Numbered from the stretch's first letter, positions 1 to 10,339 are shown. The stretch is 64,000 nucleotides of DNA from Periplaneta americana (GCF_040183065.1 NC_091120.1:176664488-176728487); one strand, 5' to 3'. The notes: generated by a model from the sequence alone, not told the origin. Translations and numbers: made by a program.

Positions 1-544
1 AGTGTAGTGCTTGGTCTGTTCGTTCAGGCGAAGTCGTAAATGGAGTCATCATCTTAGTTTCACCTCTTCTTATGTAGTAGAGCGTTCTTCGGCAATATTT
101 CGAGGGTCCATCCTCATCAATAAATTGTTCTATCCGCTTCTTCTGGTATTATTATGTTTTATCCGTATATCATGTATCTTTTTATATCTGCAATTCTTGT
201 CTGATATTTTCTTTTTTAATCCTCTCTGCTCTTGTGCATCTTTCACGTTCCTTAAGAAAAGCATTTTTGCTGCCTGTATTCTGCTTTTCTCTCTTGACAA
301 TTATTTATCTATGTTTCACTTCCATACCGGGTGTCCCACAAGTCCATGTATTAAATTTAAGAGATGGTAAAAGAGGCCAAAACAAACATTTATTGTCATA
401 CAACTTTGGGTCGGTTCTGCTCTGTTACACAGCTAGACGACTTTAGAATCGAGAACACTGTTGGTTCCCTTCCAGCCCATCTCAACTGCGAAACCTACTT
501 GAAAACCTCCTCCAAGAAACCTTCTTCCCCTTTACTGGAAGAGG
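1..544. other. No gene seen
   Basis: Only short chance reading frames are present and I recognise no protein or RNA gene. A CCGGGTGTCCCACAA string near 329 resembles the end of a DNA-transposon relic, but no partner end was found. Confidence 0.5.
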
Positions 545-1189
545 CAGTGTTGTCATATTTCGCGATAAGTCGCCAAATCTAGGGAATTTTGAATTAGTAT
601 CGGCGACAAAATTTGTAAAATACGATTAGCGACTTTTCTGCCGGTTTTTAGATTCTTTCACTTTTTTCTTTCTTTTAAGTTCAAAAATTTAACTGATCAT
701 GCACTTTTTAGTTTTAGAAGAGGCATGGACATCACTGTGCATGACTAAGTAATCTAATGATTCATACATGAAAGCCCTGATTACATATAATTGTGATCAG
801 GGGTGAAAGGTGCTGATTCAATGATTTTCTCTCTCTCTCTCTTTCTCTCTCTCTCCCAATGCTACTGTTCCAACACCCGTAAGCGGTGGCGACTTTGACA
901 CGTGACGAGTCACGAATTGCAGCTGATGTAATCTTGGTTCTTCCCGCAACGGGGAGATTTTCCACTCCGAACCGACCTGTGGCAGTTGAGCTTTGGAATT
1001 TTGTGTCCACATTTCGTATGAAGCAAATGAGACTGCACTTTTGTAATTTTCCTGATTTTAATATACTTTAATATACATTTAAAAAGTGTTAGATTTCACA
1101 AAAAAGTTTGTGAAATAACATAAATTCAGGCTTCCAAATAACCGTGAAATTCTAAACAAGATGTCTGTTTTTTCGGTGAAGAACTTTTT

Positions 1190-1190
1190 A

Positions 1191-1243
<53 letters not shown>
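1190..1243. repeat. (AAT)n microsatellite
   Basis: An almost uninterrupted run of about 17 AAT units inside the hAT relic. Confidence 0.95.
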
Positions 1244-1244
<1 letters not shown>

Positions 1245-1359
1245 ATATCACAATAATTGAACTTCAAATTTGCTCTATTAACAACAATTTTTATAGATTT
1301 TTTTAAAATAAGGAGCATTAAATGTCGTTAAAGATCTTAGTTTTCACTTAGCTGAAGAA

Positions 1360-1813
1360 GTGGACTGTAGTGCTTCAGAAATAGGACAGATCGAAAATCA
1401 GTGGCGTAACTTCAGCCTCATAAAATGGAGTCCAATGTCCCAAACAATCCACTTGTGGGTTGAAGTACATGATTACAAAGATTCCACAGGACATAATTCA
1501 TTCAGGGAACTCGCAAATTTTGCTATGAAGGTCATTTCACTTCCACATTCAAACGCAGAAGTGGAAAGACTCTTTAGACAGCTTGACATTGATTGTAAAA
1601 TGTAAATTAAGAAATAAGATGAATACGGAAACAGTGACATCTATTTTACACATTAGGAATTCCTTCAAATACTTAATTGTCACACAATTTGCCAGAAAGT
1701 ATAGTGTCAATGATTGGATCAAGTGCAGTGTATTCACAATCAGCTGTTTCCACACCTTCCACCTAAACATCACAGCCGTTAACAACGCAACCAGACTCGA
1801 TAGAAGAAGATGA
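1360..1813 (+). pseudogene. hAT transposase C-terminal (dimerisation) remnant
   Basis: The frame from 1360 reads ELANFAMKVISLPHSNAEVE, then RLF, the typical hAT dimerisation block in which conserved LP-S-AEVER-F residues precede the last helix. The homology continues in another frame from about 1583 as KLRNKMNTETVTSILHIRNS, so one frameshift lies near 1590. Upstream catalytic parts are not recognisable. The piece sits inside the hAT element bounded at 545 and 1990, which fits its identity. It is a dead fragment. Confidence 0.75.
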
Positions 1814-2299
1814 CGATGACGAAATGATATTTTTCACTGCATATGTATATTTTTCTTATTTTTATTTAGTGATATTTATTCTTAATTTTTAGCGACATTT
1901 CTGGGGATTTTTTAAACAAACTTCAGAGAGATTCAGCTCATTTTTGCTGAAAAGTTAGCGAAATTGTAGTACGATATGTTGGCAATAGTGGGAAGAGCTT
2001 CCCTTTGCAGTAAGGGAACGCACACGGTATTATTGCCGTGCTCTCATGGTTAACATGTCGGCATCACACAATAACGTCCGGTGTGCGACCGATTGTTGCT
2101 CTGTAGGTTTCACTCTACGCGTCACGTTGTCACGTCTACTTCCTCGATAAGAATAAGCACTAGTTTGTTATATTGTTAAATGGCTATTATTATTCTTTCA
2201 TATACGAGTACGTTGACATTCTTAACTCTTAATAATAACTCTTTAACAATAATTTTTAATCACATACTTTAATGTTCGTCCTCAGCATAAGATATTGCA

Positions 2300-4085
2300 A
2301 CCTCGGTTTTATTTTTATTTATTTATTTATTTATTCTGGTGTAGTTAAGGCCATCAGGCCTTCTCTTCCACAACACCAGGAATACAAATACAATAACAGA
2401 AATAAAAAGGAAAAATAAACACTATAAACGAAGTAAAGTCACACAAAAATATACACAGGTTGCAGTCACACAAACTTTAAATGAGTGATTAAGTATAATT
2501 AATTATATCCTAATTAACTAACATAAACAGGAAACTTGCGATTTTAATCTTGAGTAAAAAAAACACAAATCAACACTTCTAGCAATATATAAAAAGCATT
2601 AAACAAGACAAAATTTTCCAATTTAATTTTGAATTGTGATAAAGTCCGGCAGTCCCTGACAACATTAGGTAGCGAATTCCAGAGACGAGGTATTTCTACA
2701 GTGTAGGAGGATGAGTATAGAGACGTTCTATGATGAGGGATAGAAAGAAGTGCTTGATGTCGGTTTCGAAGAGTTGTAAGAAATTGAAAGCGCGATAACA
2801 GATAATTCGGAGTAGAAGTATGCATGATTCTAAATAGAAGAGACAGTGAATGTATTGTTCTTCGTTCCTTCAGACGCACCCATGAAAGTAACTGGAGGGA
2901 AGGTGTTATATGGTCAAATTTACGAGTATTGCAGATGAATCGTATGCACACATTATGAACACGTTGTAGTCTCTCAGCTAAGAGTGAACTTACATTAGTT
3001 AGTAAGGAATCGCAATAATCAAAATGGGGCATTACAAGCGTCTGAATAAGATTCTTTTTTAGACTAAGTGGTATAAATTCTTTCATATGAAACAAGGAGT
3101 GAAGTTGAGAAAATATTTTTTTGCAAGTGTGTGTTACTTGGGTGTTCCAATTTAGATCGCTATCCATAAAAATGCCAAGATTTTTAACTGTTTCACTGTA
3201 TTTAACAATAATCCCATTCAATGTTATATGTGGTATAGTACCACTATCAAGAGTACTTCGTGGACGATTATGTCCCATTACGATTGCTTGCGATTTCTCT
3301 GGATTTAACCTTAATCCAAATTTGTGTGACCACAGTGAAATGGGATTTAAGTCTTCGTTTATTTTATTTACTGCGTCACTAGTCTCATCAGGGTGGAAAT
3401 GCAAATGAATTTGCAAGTCGTCAGCATACATATGGTATTTGCAGTGTTTTATCATTTTAGTCACGTCATTAATATAAATCATGAAGAGTAAAGGTCCGAG
3501 AACTGATCCTTGTTGAATTCCAGATTTCACGACACACCATCTTGAAGAATAATCGCATGCAATGACACATTGTTGACGTTCGCGAAGGTAGGATTCAAAC
3601 CAAGTAACAGAACTTTCAGAAAGATTCAGAAGTCTTAATTTACATAATAGAAGGTCCGTGTCAACTGTATCAAATGCCTTACTGAAGTCAAGTAATGTCA
3701 GTAATGTTAATTTACGTTCATCTGTGGCTTCACGTATATCCTCATTCACTTTTAGTAGTTCTGTAGTCGTACTATGTCCATTTATGAACCCGGATTGGTA
3801 TTCGTCCAGTAAGGCATGTTCGGTTAGATAGTTCATTAGTTGTTTGTGAACAATACGTTCCAGAGCTTTTGATAGGGCAGGTAGGATACTAATTGGACGG
3901 AAATCATTTGCACATAATGGGGTTTTAATTTTAGGGATCGGACGGATAAAGGCTTTCTTCCAGAGGTTCGGGTAGGTAGAAGTTATGAGTGAGGCGTTGA
4001 ATATATGTGTTAATGTCGGCAGTATTATGTCCAATATTTTCTTAACTTGTGTGTTCATCTGGGGAACAAAATTCCATCTGCACAA
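2300..4085 (-). mobile_element. LINE (CR1/L2-like), 5'-truncated, long open RT frame
   Basis: On the minus strand a non-LTR retrotransposon runs from about 4085 to a simple-repeat tail at about 2303-2335, which reads (AAATA/AAAT)n. Just before the tail lies a hairpin (2336-2382) whose stem is CTGGTGT/ACACCAG around an inner AAGGCC/GGCCTT. A 3' hairpin followed by a short-unit tail is typical of the CR1/L2 side of the LINE tree. The endonuclease domain is missing, so the copy is 5'-truncated. The same 3' end recurs at 13.0 kb and 14.5 kb, and in decayed form near 24.17 kb, all in the same orientation. No clear target duplication was found. Confidence 0.88.
2544..4085 (-). CDS. LINE reverse transcriptase (ORF2 fragment)
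   Basis: An uninterrupted 513-residue frame. Residues about 45-300 carry the reverse-transcriptase blocks: DFRPISILPALSK, DFSKAFDTVD (132-141, first catalytic Asp), SGIQQGSVLGPLLF (188-201), MYADDLQIHL with the YADD catalytic pair (220-223), and NLGIFMDSDLNW as the thumb-proximal block. The C-terminal part ends in the usual LPNVVRDCRTLSQFK block of CR1/jockey-type elements. The apurinic endonuclease domain that should precede residue 1 is absent, so the first Met is an accident of truncation. The enzyme would copy its own RNA by target-primed reverse transcription. An intact frame of this length among decayed neighbours suggests a fairly recent insertion. Clade assignment is tentative. Confidence 0.9.
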   Translation of the reverse strand: MCRWNFVPQMNTQVKKILDIILPTLTHIFNASLITSTYPNLWKKAFIRPIPKIKTPLCANDFRPISILPALSKALERIVHKQLMNYLTEHALLDEYQSGFINGHSTTTELLKVNEDIREATDERKLTLLTLLDFSKAFDTVDTDLLLCKLRLLNLSESSVTWFESYLRERQQCVIACDYSSRWCVVKSGIQQGSVLGPLLFMIYINDVTKMIKHCKYHMYADDLQIHLHFHPDETSDAVNKINEDLNPISLWSHKFGLRLNPEKSQAIVMGHNRPRSTLDSGTIPHITLNGIIVKYSETVKNLGIFMDSDLNWNTQVTHTCKKIFSQLHSLFHMKEFIPLSLKKNLIQTLVMPHFDYCDSLLTNVSSLLAERLQRVHNVCIRFICNTRKFDHITPSLQLLSWVRLKERRTIHSLSLLFRIMHTSTPNYLLSRFQFLTTLRNRHQALLSIPHHRTSLYSSSYTVEIPRLWNSLPNVVRDCRTLSQFKIKLENFVLFNAFYILLEVLICVFFTQD

Positions 4086-4324
4086 AAAAATGACTTATAC
4101 CCCTTTACCCGAACACATGGATTAGATAAGTAGGTGTCATTTAATAATGGAAGCAGCTTATTGGTTGCAATATTGAAATTGAGGCGAGTGATTGGAGCGG
4201 CGACATAAGAAATTGAAAACAATAATGCAATTCAATTTCAATGACCTGCCGAATGTTAACCATGAGAGCGCGGCGATAATAACAGCAAGATGATTGTGTT
4301 TTCCTGGACAATGTCTTTTCAGAC

Positions 4325-4558
4325 ATGTGGACTGGCGTGACGGATCTGTTGCTTGGCCATAAAGGTCTCCTGACTAGCCTGGGCTTCATCTTATGGGATC
4401 ACATGGGTATATTAGTATACTTCACTCCTGTAAGTGGTAAGCAGGACTTAAGGAATAGGATTTTTGCCTCGGCGGACTCGATACGCGGACAGGCAATGGT
4501 TCGTCGCTGTGAGCTTTTTTCAGAGTTCAATGGTGCTCACTTTGAGCACATTCTCTGA
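4325..4558 (+). pseudogene. Transposase C-terminal remnant (Tc1/mariner-like)
   Basis: The frame contains LGFILWDHMGILVYFTPV, then DLRNRIFASADSI and ends with FNGAHFEHIL. This matches the last 60-70 residues of a common insect DDE transposase type, whose pattern is DFFLWG-LK--VY--PV--L--RI, then R-C-E--G-HFEHLL. The catalytic part is not present. No terminal inverted repeats were identified around it. It is a fossil tail and not a host gene. Confidence 0.65.
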
Positions 4559-4849
4559 CTATGCACAGGTTGGGCGGGCAATAGATCTATCCAGCGGGAT
4601 GATGTCTTTTATGTGACTCAGCGCTTCCAAATCTAAAGCCATTTAGCGGGCTAAGGACGCGACACCGACTTTAAGTTGTCTAACAAAAACAGTTTATCAA
4701 TTTCATGTTGAAGTTTGCCGATAAGCTATTAATGTTTGACTATAACCTTGCCTATTAGATGGACTTAATGTGGTAATTTTCGGGTCATATTAGTGTGATT
4801 GCTTGGACTTAACTTAGGTTGATCTATGATATGCATGCTATGTTAGGTT

Positions 4850-5165
4850 AAATCACTGCGAGTCATATGATATGATCTAAAATATAAAATAAAACTGTTT
4901 AAGAATTGTAACCACTATTAGCGTAGTTATTGAAATGTGAACACTTTGTATAAACACTTTAAAAGTTTTATCACTTTGAACATGTGTTGGCTGTATTTGC
5001 CGATTTAAATCACTGCAAGTCATGTGATATGATCTAAAATATATGAAAATAAAACTGTTTAAGAATTGTAACCACTATTAGCGTAGTCATTGAAATGTGA
5101 ACACTTTGTAAAATCACTTTGAAAGATTATAATCACGTTGAACATATGTTGGCTGTATTTGCCGA
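4850..5165. repeat. Tandem ~157-bp subterminal repeat of the Penelope-like element
   Basis: Two head-to-tail units (about 4850-5004 and 5005-5165) each begin with TTAAATCACTGC and end with GGCTGTATTTGCCGAT. The same unit, about 1.3 copies and inverted, lies at 8370-8570 at the other end of the element. Confidence 0.8.
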
Positions 5166-5574
5166 TTTAAAGTTCGTTGAATAGGGCAGTTTCTGTTGAT
5201 CTTGATGTTTGACGTTGAACTAAAGCGCAGTGTCGTTTTGTCACTAACATGTTTATATTTTGTTAAAATGCGTGTTGTTAAGACGTTTCATCCAATTGTA
5301 GTTGATGAAATTGATGTAAATCATAGATATATTACTGATACAATATGGAGGTTGTCAGGTCCATAAATTTAGTACAGCCTGGCGTGTCTGTAACAATGTG
5401 AATAAATATTAATAAATTGATTTGAAAATTTAGCTGGTATTGTATTAATTTTGGTTAAAACTGCTTGGGGTAATGGCTATTACGAAAGAAAATTAATTTA
5501 CGGTTTGACATGTGTTGGTCTGCTCGTGCTTGATGCTAGGCTGATACTAAAGTGATGGACTTGCTCACAGTATT

Positions 5575-6260
5575 TTAAGTTACGTTATATAGTACCGGAA
5601 GTGGTGGGGGGATTGGTGGGACCTGTGTGTGCGTTTGTTTGGGCGGGAATAATTTGAATAAATTGAAGAGTGGATTGTTTGTGTTAGCTATTTGTTCATT
5701 TAGAAGGGGTTTTCCTGAGTTGTATTCTTTTATGATGTGGAATTGTTCAGCGGTTTCTATTGTGGGGTCATGTGTAATTTTTAGTATTTTCAAAGTTTCA
5801 TTGATGTTTGCTAGTTCATGATTTTCATCTATGAGATGCTGTGAGAATTTGGATCTGTTTCTATTATAAATGAAATCGGAGGTATGTTCACAAAATCTTA
5901 TTTTAAAATTGCGCCGGGTCTGTCCTATGTAAGTTTTGGTGCAATTTTTGCAACTTAGCTGGTACTATCTCAGCACCAGCTCTGAAACCGCGGCAGGAAT
6001 GCGGCGTGGAACCCGGTAGACTGTACTATACTTACTGAGTCACGCCTCCCCGCTCCCCACTTCCTCATACGGCGCGGTTTCAGAGTTGGCGCTCAGACAG
6101 TATATGCCGCTGTTTAGGAGGGGTTCATTATTGTTGGTGTTATTGGGAATTATGTTGTTGAGTTTGTTGTTGGTACGGGGGGCTATATTGATGTTTTGTT
6201 TTTTTAAAAAGTTACTGAGTTTATTTGAAATCTTGCCGTAATATGTTAGGCTATGCCATT
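5575..6260 (-). pseudogene. GIY-YIG endonuclease region of the Penelope-like element
   Basis: From 5962 downward the minus strand reads QLSCKNCTKTYIGQTRRNFK, then a FCEHTSDF-NRSKFSQHLIDENHELANI-like stretch and a tail with ETAEQFHIIKEYNSGKPLLN (frame 5793-5575). The upstream part SKLNNIIPN-like spacer ending in NSGIY lies at about 6260-6103. The GIY and YIG halves of the nuclease are therefore split by the 136-bp MITE at 5965-6100. The nuclease would nick target DNA to prime reverse transcription. The C-terminus LFPPKQTHTQVPPIPPPLP is proline-rich. Confidence 0.82.
5965..6100. mobile_element. TA-flanked MITE inserted in the Penelope-like nuclease region
   Basis: About 28-bp imperfect inverted ends, CTATCTCAGCACCAGCTCTG on the left and its near complement ending GGCGCTCAGACAG on the right, enclose a GC-rich core. 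TA dinucleotides at 5963-5964 and 6101-6102 fit a Tc1/mariner-type target duplication. The coding sequence on either side (NSGIY and QLSCKNC) abuts exactly when the insert plus one TA is set aside, which confirms both ends. Confidence 0.85.
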
Positions 6261-6351
6261 GTTTTTTGTTTTGTGTTTTCTCGGGTTGTAGTGTTGTAAA
6301 ATCTTTTTTATGTAATTTTGTTTTCCTCTTTTGTATTAAGTTGTTGATTAG

Positions 6352-7250
6352 TTATTTTTCGTATCCATTTTCAGAGGCTATCTGCTTTATGTAATTGAGT
6401 TCTTTATTGTAATTGTCTTTATTTAGCGGAGTTGTGAGTAATCTATCAATAAGGAAACGGAATAGTTTACTAATTTTATGTATGGTGGGATGTATTGAAT
6501 GTTTATTTATAGAATGTGTAGTTGTTGTTTGCTTCCTGTATATGTTAAATGTAATTGTTGGGGGTGCTATTGTTATATTTAGATCTAGGAAGTTAAGACT
6601 GTTCTTATTACTTTGTTCTAATGTAAATTTTATGTTTTGATGCCATTTATTGAATTCATCTAGTATTTGACTGTCTGTGTTTTGGGTATTTTCGTATATT
6701 ATTATTGTGTCATCGACGTATCTTGCGTAGATGCTGAAATTGAACTTGTTGTTTAAATTACTTATATGTTTGTTTTCTAGGTCTTGTAGGAATATGTTAG
6801 CTAGGTATCCAGATAAGGGGTCACCCATGGCTAATCCTGTTGATTGGGTGTATATTTTATTATCAAATTTGAAATAATTTTGTTTTAGTGATGTTTTTAG
6901 TAATTGGGTAATTTGTTGAATTAGATTGTTGTCCAATTGGGCTTCATTAAGTTTTTTGATAATAATGTTGATGGTTTCATCTATTGGTATGTTAGTGTAT
7001 AAGTTTGTGACATCTAGTGAAAGTATTTTGGTGTTGTTCGTAGTTTTTAGTTTTTGGAGTTTTTTTTTATGATTTGTTTCGTGTTGATAATGGTATATTG
7101 GCTGTCTTGAATGATGTTATTACTTCAGAATTTGTATAAATGTTTATTAATTTTATAATTTGGGGCTTCTCTGCAATTCACTATTGGTCTCATTGTCATT
7201 TCTTTGTTATGTGTTTTAGAAAGTGTTTTTAAGCTGGGTGCTTTGGGATT
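6352..7250 (-). pseudogene. Penelope-like reverse transcriptase core
   Basis: The open part from about 7050 to 6352 holds LSLDVTNLYTNIPIDET (RT block with the first catalytic Asp), STGLAMGDPLSGYLANIFLQ, ARYVDDTIII (catalytic YVDD), LNFLDLNI and the family-typical FNIYRKQTTTTHSIN. The upstream part (7250-7050) contains KTLSKTHNKEMTMRPIVN in a broken frame. The usual telomerase-related Penelope RT is about 400 residues, so the palm is nearly complete but the fingers are damaged. It is a fossil. Confidence 0.88.
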
Positions 7251-7391
7251 CTTCATGATGAAATTTTGGGTTTTATTTTTTGGTATAAGATCAGGTGCAT
7301 TTTTATAGCGGTTTTTATTTGTTTTTGGTATGTTTCTGTGGGGTCTGATTTAACTTCCGTGATCTGGTTGCTGTTGAAAAATGCGTTGGTT

Positions 7392-7396
7392 TTATA

Positions 7397-7439
<43 letters not shown>

Positions 7440-7440
7440 T
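7392..7440. repeat. (TA)n microsatellite inside the Penelope-like frame
   Basis: About 20 TA units directly follow the codons for VLMNKTEY of the Penelope-like protein, so the repeat has grown within former coding sequence. Confidence 0.9.
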
Positions 7441-7548
7441 GTTTTATTCATCAATACTACTGCATCATTTTTGTCTGCTTTTATGTGTAAAATGTTGTTT
7501 TCTTTTAGTTTTGTTTTAATTGTTTTAGTTCTTTGTGTTGATTTTTGG

Positions 7549-8232
7549 CTATTTTGAACTCTTTTTTTGGTGGTTGGGTTTTTTTGCATACTTTTCTATT
7601 ATTTTAGCGGTGCTGTATTGTAGGAATTCTTTGTTTTCATGTTCACTATTCTGTATGATATGTTGGGTTTCTATTGCTGTATTTTCTATTACTTTTTTAA
7701 TATTGCTTGGTGGATAGTTGTGTTTGTATCCATTATTTAGGATGTTTACTTCTTGGGTGTTTAATTTGAGGGTTGTTAAGTTTACTATCCTATTATTGAA
7801 TGTAGGATAATTGGGTTGTTGTTGCGACTGATTGGTAATTAGATTGTTGAGTTTTTTCTGTATTGTTTCGTGTTTGCATTTCATTATTGTATTTATTTTC
7901 TCTTGACTATGTTGATATATATTATCCCATTGGTTGCCGAAAAATTTTGCAAGTTGTAAATGTAGGTTATAGAGTTTCTTATTCAGGTAGTCTTTCTTTA
8001 TATATAAGAATTTGATTTCGTTTTTCATACGTAATTTCTGGTACTGGTTGTTAGTTATTTGGGCTGGTTGTGTGTAGAATCTGTTTCTGGTGATTTTTGG
8101 GTAATTTGGGGTGACTTTGTGTGTTAAACATTGTTGATTAAACCAGATGTTGGCATTGGTTTTCAATATTTTCGTTTTAGTGTTGGTGTATGCATTTATG
8201 ATTTTTGCTTGGCTAGCGTTTATCAATTTCAT
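7549..8232 (-). CDS. Penelope-like element N-terminal open frame
   Basis: A 227-residue open frame starting MKLINASQAKIINAY. It is rich in Asn, Lys and Gln and has no named domain I can see, but it lies directly 5' of the finger region of the Penelope-like RT. The motif KADKNDAVVLMNKTEY follows in a neighbouring frame, so the frame is a broken continuation of the same polyprotein. It begins about 40 bp downstream of the subterminal inverted arms. Not a host gene. Confidence 0.75.
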   Translation of the reverse strand: MKLINASQAKIINAYTNTKTKILKTNANIWFNQQCLTHKVTPNYPKITRNRFYTQPAQITNNQYQKLRMKNEIKFLYIKKDYLNKKLYNLHLQLAKFFGNQWDNIYQHSQEKINTIMKCKHETIQKKLNNLITNQSQQQPNYPTFNNRIVNLTTLKLNTQEVNILNNGYKHNYPPSNIKKVIENTAIETQHIIQNSEHENKEFLQYSTAKIIEKYAKKPNHQKKSSK

Positions 8233-8276
8233 GTTGAAGTTTGTTGATAAGCTATTAATGTTTGACTATAATTATA

Positions 8277-8787
8277 TGTGTACAAAACCGCCTTTGCTTA
8301 TCATAAAATAAATACATTTTCATTAACGTTTTCGATACTTGTGTATCATCTTCAGATGTGAAATGTTTTATTTTCATATATTTTAGATCATATCACATGA
8401 CTTGCAGTGATTTAAATCGGCAAATACAGCCAACACATGTTCAAAGTGATAAAACTTTTAAAGTGTTTATACAAAGTGTTCACATTTCAATAACTGCGCT
8501 GATAGTGGTTACAATTCTTAAACAGTTTTATTTTATATTTTAGATAATATCATATGACTCGCAGTGATTTAACCTAACATAGCATGCATATCATAGATCA
8601 ACCTAAGTTAAGTCCAAGCAATCACACTAATATGACCCGAAAATTGCCACATTAAGTTCCATCTAATAGGCAAGGTTTTCATCATATTAATCTAACATTT
8701 CACATCTGAAGATGATACACAAGTATCGAAAACGTTAATGAAAATGTATTTATTTTATGATAAGCAAAGGCGGTTTTGTACACATAT
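8277..8787. repeat. Inverted arms around the Penelope-like leader
   Basis: Arms 8277-8361 and 8694-8787 are near-perfect reverse complements of about 85 bp and enclose the ~157-bp unit. Each arm contains CTGAAGATGATACACAAG on one strand followed by a GTATCGAAAACG stem partner. Confidence 0.85.
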
Positions 8788-8820
8788 AGTTATAGTCAAA
8801 AACAGTTTGTTTTAGACTCT

Positions 8821-9020
8821 TCTATCATATTTAATGCACGCATTTCTGGGACACTCTGTATAGCAGTGAAAGGACTGCCACTATCTTACAAAGCTTTTGT
8901 TTTGTTGTCCTCTTTTCCGACCTGAAGTTATTGATGGCTCCACATATTGATGTTTTGTGTAGATCATCCATAATAATCTTTTATTCTTACTTTAATTTCA
9001 TAACCATATAATTAGTATAA
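8821..9020. other. No gene seen
   Basis: AT-rich sequence without recognised features. Confidence 0.5.
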
Positions 9021-9365
9021 GTCCCGCGCCGTGGCGTCGTGATCTAAGGCATCCTGCCTGGGACTCGCGTTACGAAATGCGCGCTGGTTCGAGTCCTCAT
9101 GGAGGAAGAAATTTTCTCATAAAATTTCGGCCAGTGTGTGGGACCGGTGCCCACCCAGCATCGTGACGCACTTGGGGAGCTACGATAGGTAGCGAAATCC
9201 GGTTACGCAAACCAGCTATAACGGCTGGGAGAATCATCGTGCTAACCACATGATACCTTCATTCTGGTTGGATGATCGTCCACTTCTGCTTCGGCATGTG
9301 GCCGTGAGGCCAGCAGCCGGCTGGTCGTTCTTGGCTCCTCGTGGGCTGTAGCGCCACGGATTATA
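9021..9365 (+). mobile_element. tRNA-derived SINE
   Basis: The head has pol III promoter boxes resembling a tRNA: box A around CGTGGCGTCGTGATCTAAGG and box B GGTTCGAGTCC. A tRNA-unrelated body of about 250 bp follows and contains GGTGCCCACCCAGCATCGTG. The copy is complete enough to show the head, but no clear target duplication is visible. Confidence 0.8.
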
Positions 9366-10083
9366 ATTAGCATGAACAACTGATCTTTTATGTTTGTTCA
9401 TCTAGGCCTAGGCCTACTGTTCAGATCTAACAATATGGATATTTTGAAGGGAGGTTTCGATACGAGCTATTTAACAGTATACAACTTACGTTTCGTCACA
9501 AACCGAGGAAACTGGGAATCACCGCAGTAAATTAAAGCGAGTGAGAGGAGTGCTCGTGGAAGTGAACATATGTGCAAGTAATGAGTGGTACCATAAACAA
9601 AAGCATCCGATACTTAGCACGTCCACTTGCCATAAGTGCCCACTTTCCTGGTGTGATAAGTGATAAACGCACGGCTTGCTATGCGTCAGCCAGTTGAGCG
9701 ACGATTGGGGGCAATAGCGTGGGCGGATTACTGCACGATTGGGAAACTGGTGGGTGACAACGACAAGAATACTCGTCGCAATGAAGGACGTTACGTTACT
9801 CGATTGCGATGATGTGGTGATTTTAATAGAGCTGCTGGGTCTTCCCGGGGTCATTATTCATTCGCCCTCCGTTGCGGCTCTGGCGATAGCGTGATTCGAT
9901 TCCCGATAGAGGAATGGACGCCTACTTGTTCCGAGGAACTCAGTATTTACATCCCATTTCGTGTTATTAGTTTCTCATTATATACCTACAAGCTATAAAG
10001 AGAAAGTATTGCGTTGCTACGAAAAATATATTCCGAAATTTTCGTGAAAATAAACGTATAAACCATCCCTCATATCAGAATAG
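9366..10083. other. No gene seen
   Basis: No convincing coding region. A 111-codon minus frame at 9519-9854 has no family signature and is probably chance. Confidence 0.45.
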
Positions 10084-10147
10084 TATGTATGTATGTATGT
10101 ATGTATGTATGTATGTATGTATGTATGTATGTATGTATGTATGTATC
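10084..10147. repeat. (TATG)n microsatellite
   Basis: About 16 uninterrupted TATG units. Confidence 0.95.
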
Positions 10148-10283
10148 TGTTGCCCCCTCTGTAAAGACTTGGGGCTGGATAGTCTTGGCAGTTTCCTGAA
10201 AACATTTGCTGTTCGGAATTGGACGTCTACATAATATTATACAACTGTATGACATAATTTAAATAAAAGGGCCCATTGAATAT

Positions 10284-10284
<1 letters not shown>

Positions 10285-10339
<55 letters not shown>

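Larger units (their letters stand above)
545..1990 (+). mobile_element. hAT-superfamily DNA transposon, decayed
   Basis: The ends are imperfect inverted repeats starting CAGTGTTGTCATAT on the left and, read on the other strand, CACTATTGCCAACATAT on the right. The flanks are GGAAGAGG (537-544) and GGAAGAGC (1991-1998), a 7-of-8 match to the 8-bp target duplication typical of hAT elements. The interior carries a transposase C-terminal remnant in the same orientation and an (AAT)n tract at about 1190-1243. At 1446 bp it is shorter than an autonomous hAT, so it is an old internally deleted copy. Confidence 0.75.
4691..8820 (-). mobile_element. Penelope-like retroelement with GIY-YIG region, decayed
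   Basis: On the minus strand the order is: subterminal repeats (8820-8275), an N-terminal coding part (8232-7549), a reverse transcriptase (about 7250-6352), a GIY-YIG endonuclease (about 6260-5575) and 3' flanking repeats (5180-4691). The RT motifs SLDVTNLYTNIP, STGLAMGDPLSGYLANIFL and YARYVDDTIII, and the C-terminal YIGQTRRNF nuclease motif, are diagnostic of endonuclease-bearing Penelope-like elements. Reading is broken in several places and interrupted by a (TA)n tract and by a MITE. The stretch 4746-5060 is an inverted copy of 8370-8690, while 4691-4745 is a direct copy of 8219-8273, an arrangement reminiscent of the pseudo-LTRs of this class. Confidence 0.88.

Noticed and set aside
2027-4285. 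Inverted pair around CTCTCATGGTTAACAT (2035 and 4250) as ends of an element disrupted by the LINE
   Set aside because: The match is only about 40 bp and could be two independent SINE-head fragments; boundaries are not definable.
8277-8787. Hammerhead ribozyme in the Penelope-like inverted arms (CTGAAGATGATAC...GTATCGAAAA)
   Set aside because: Penelope-like elements are known to carry hammerheads and the CUGANGA...GAAA pattern is nearly present, but an extra U sits between the core and stem II and no convincing stem I/III was found. A covariance search would decide.
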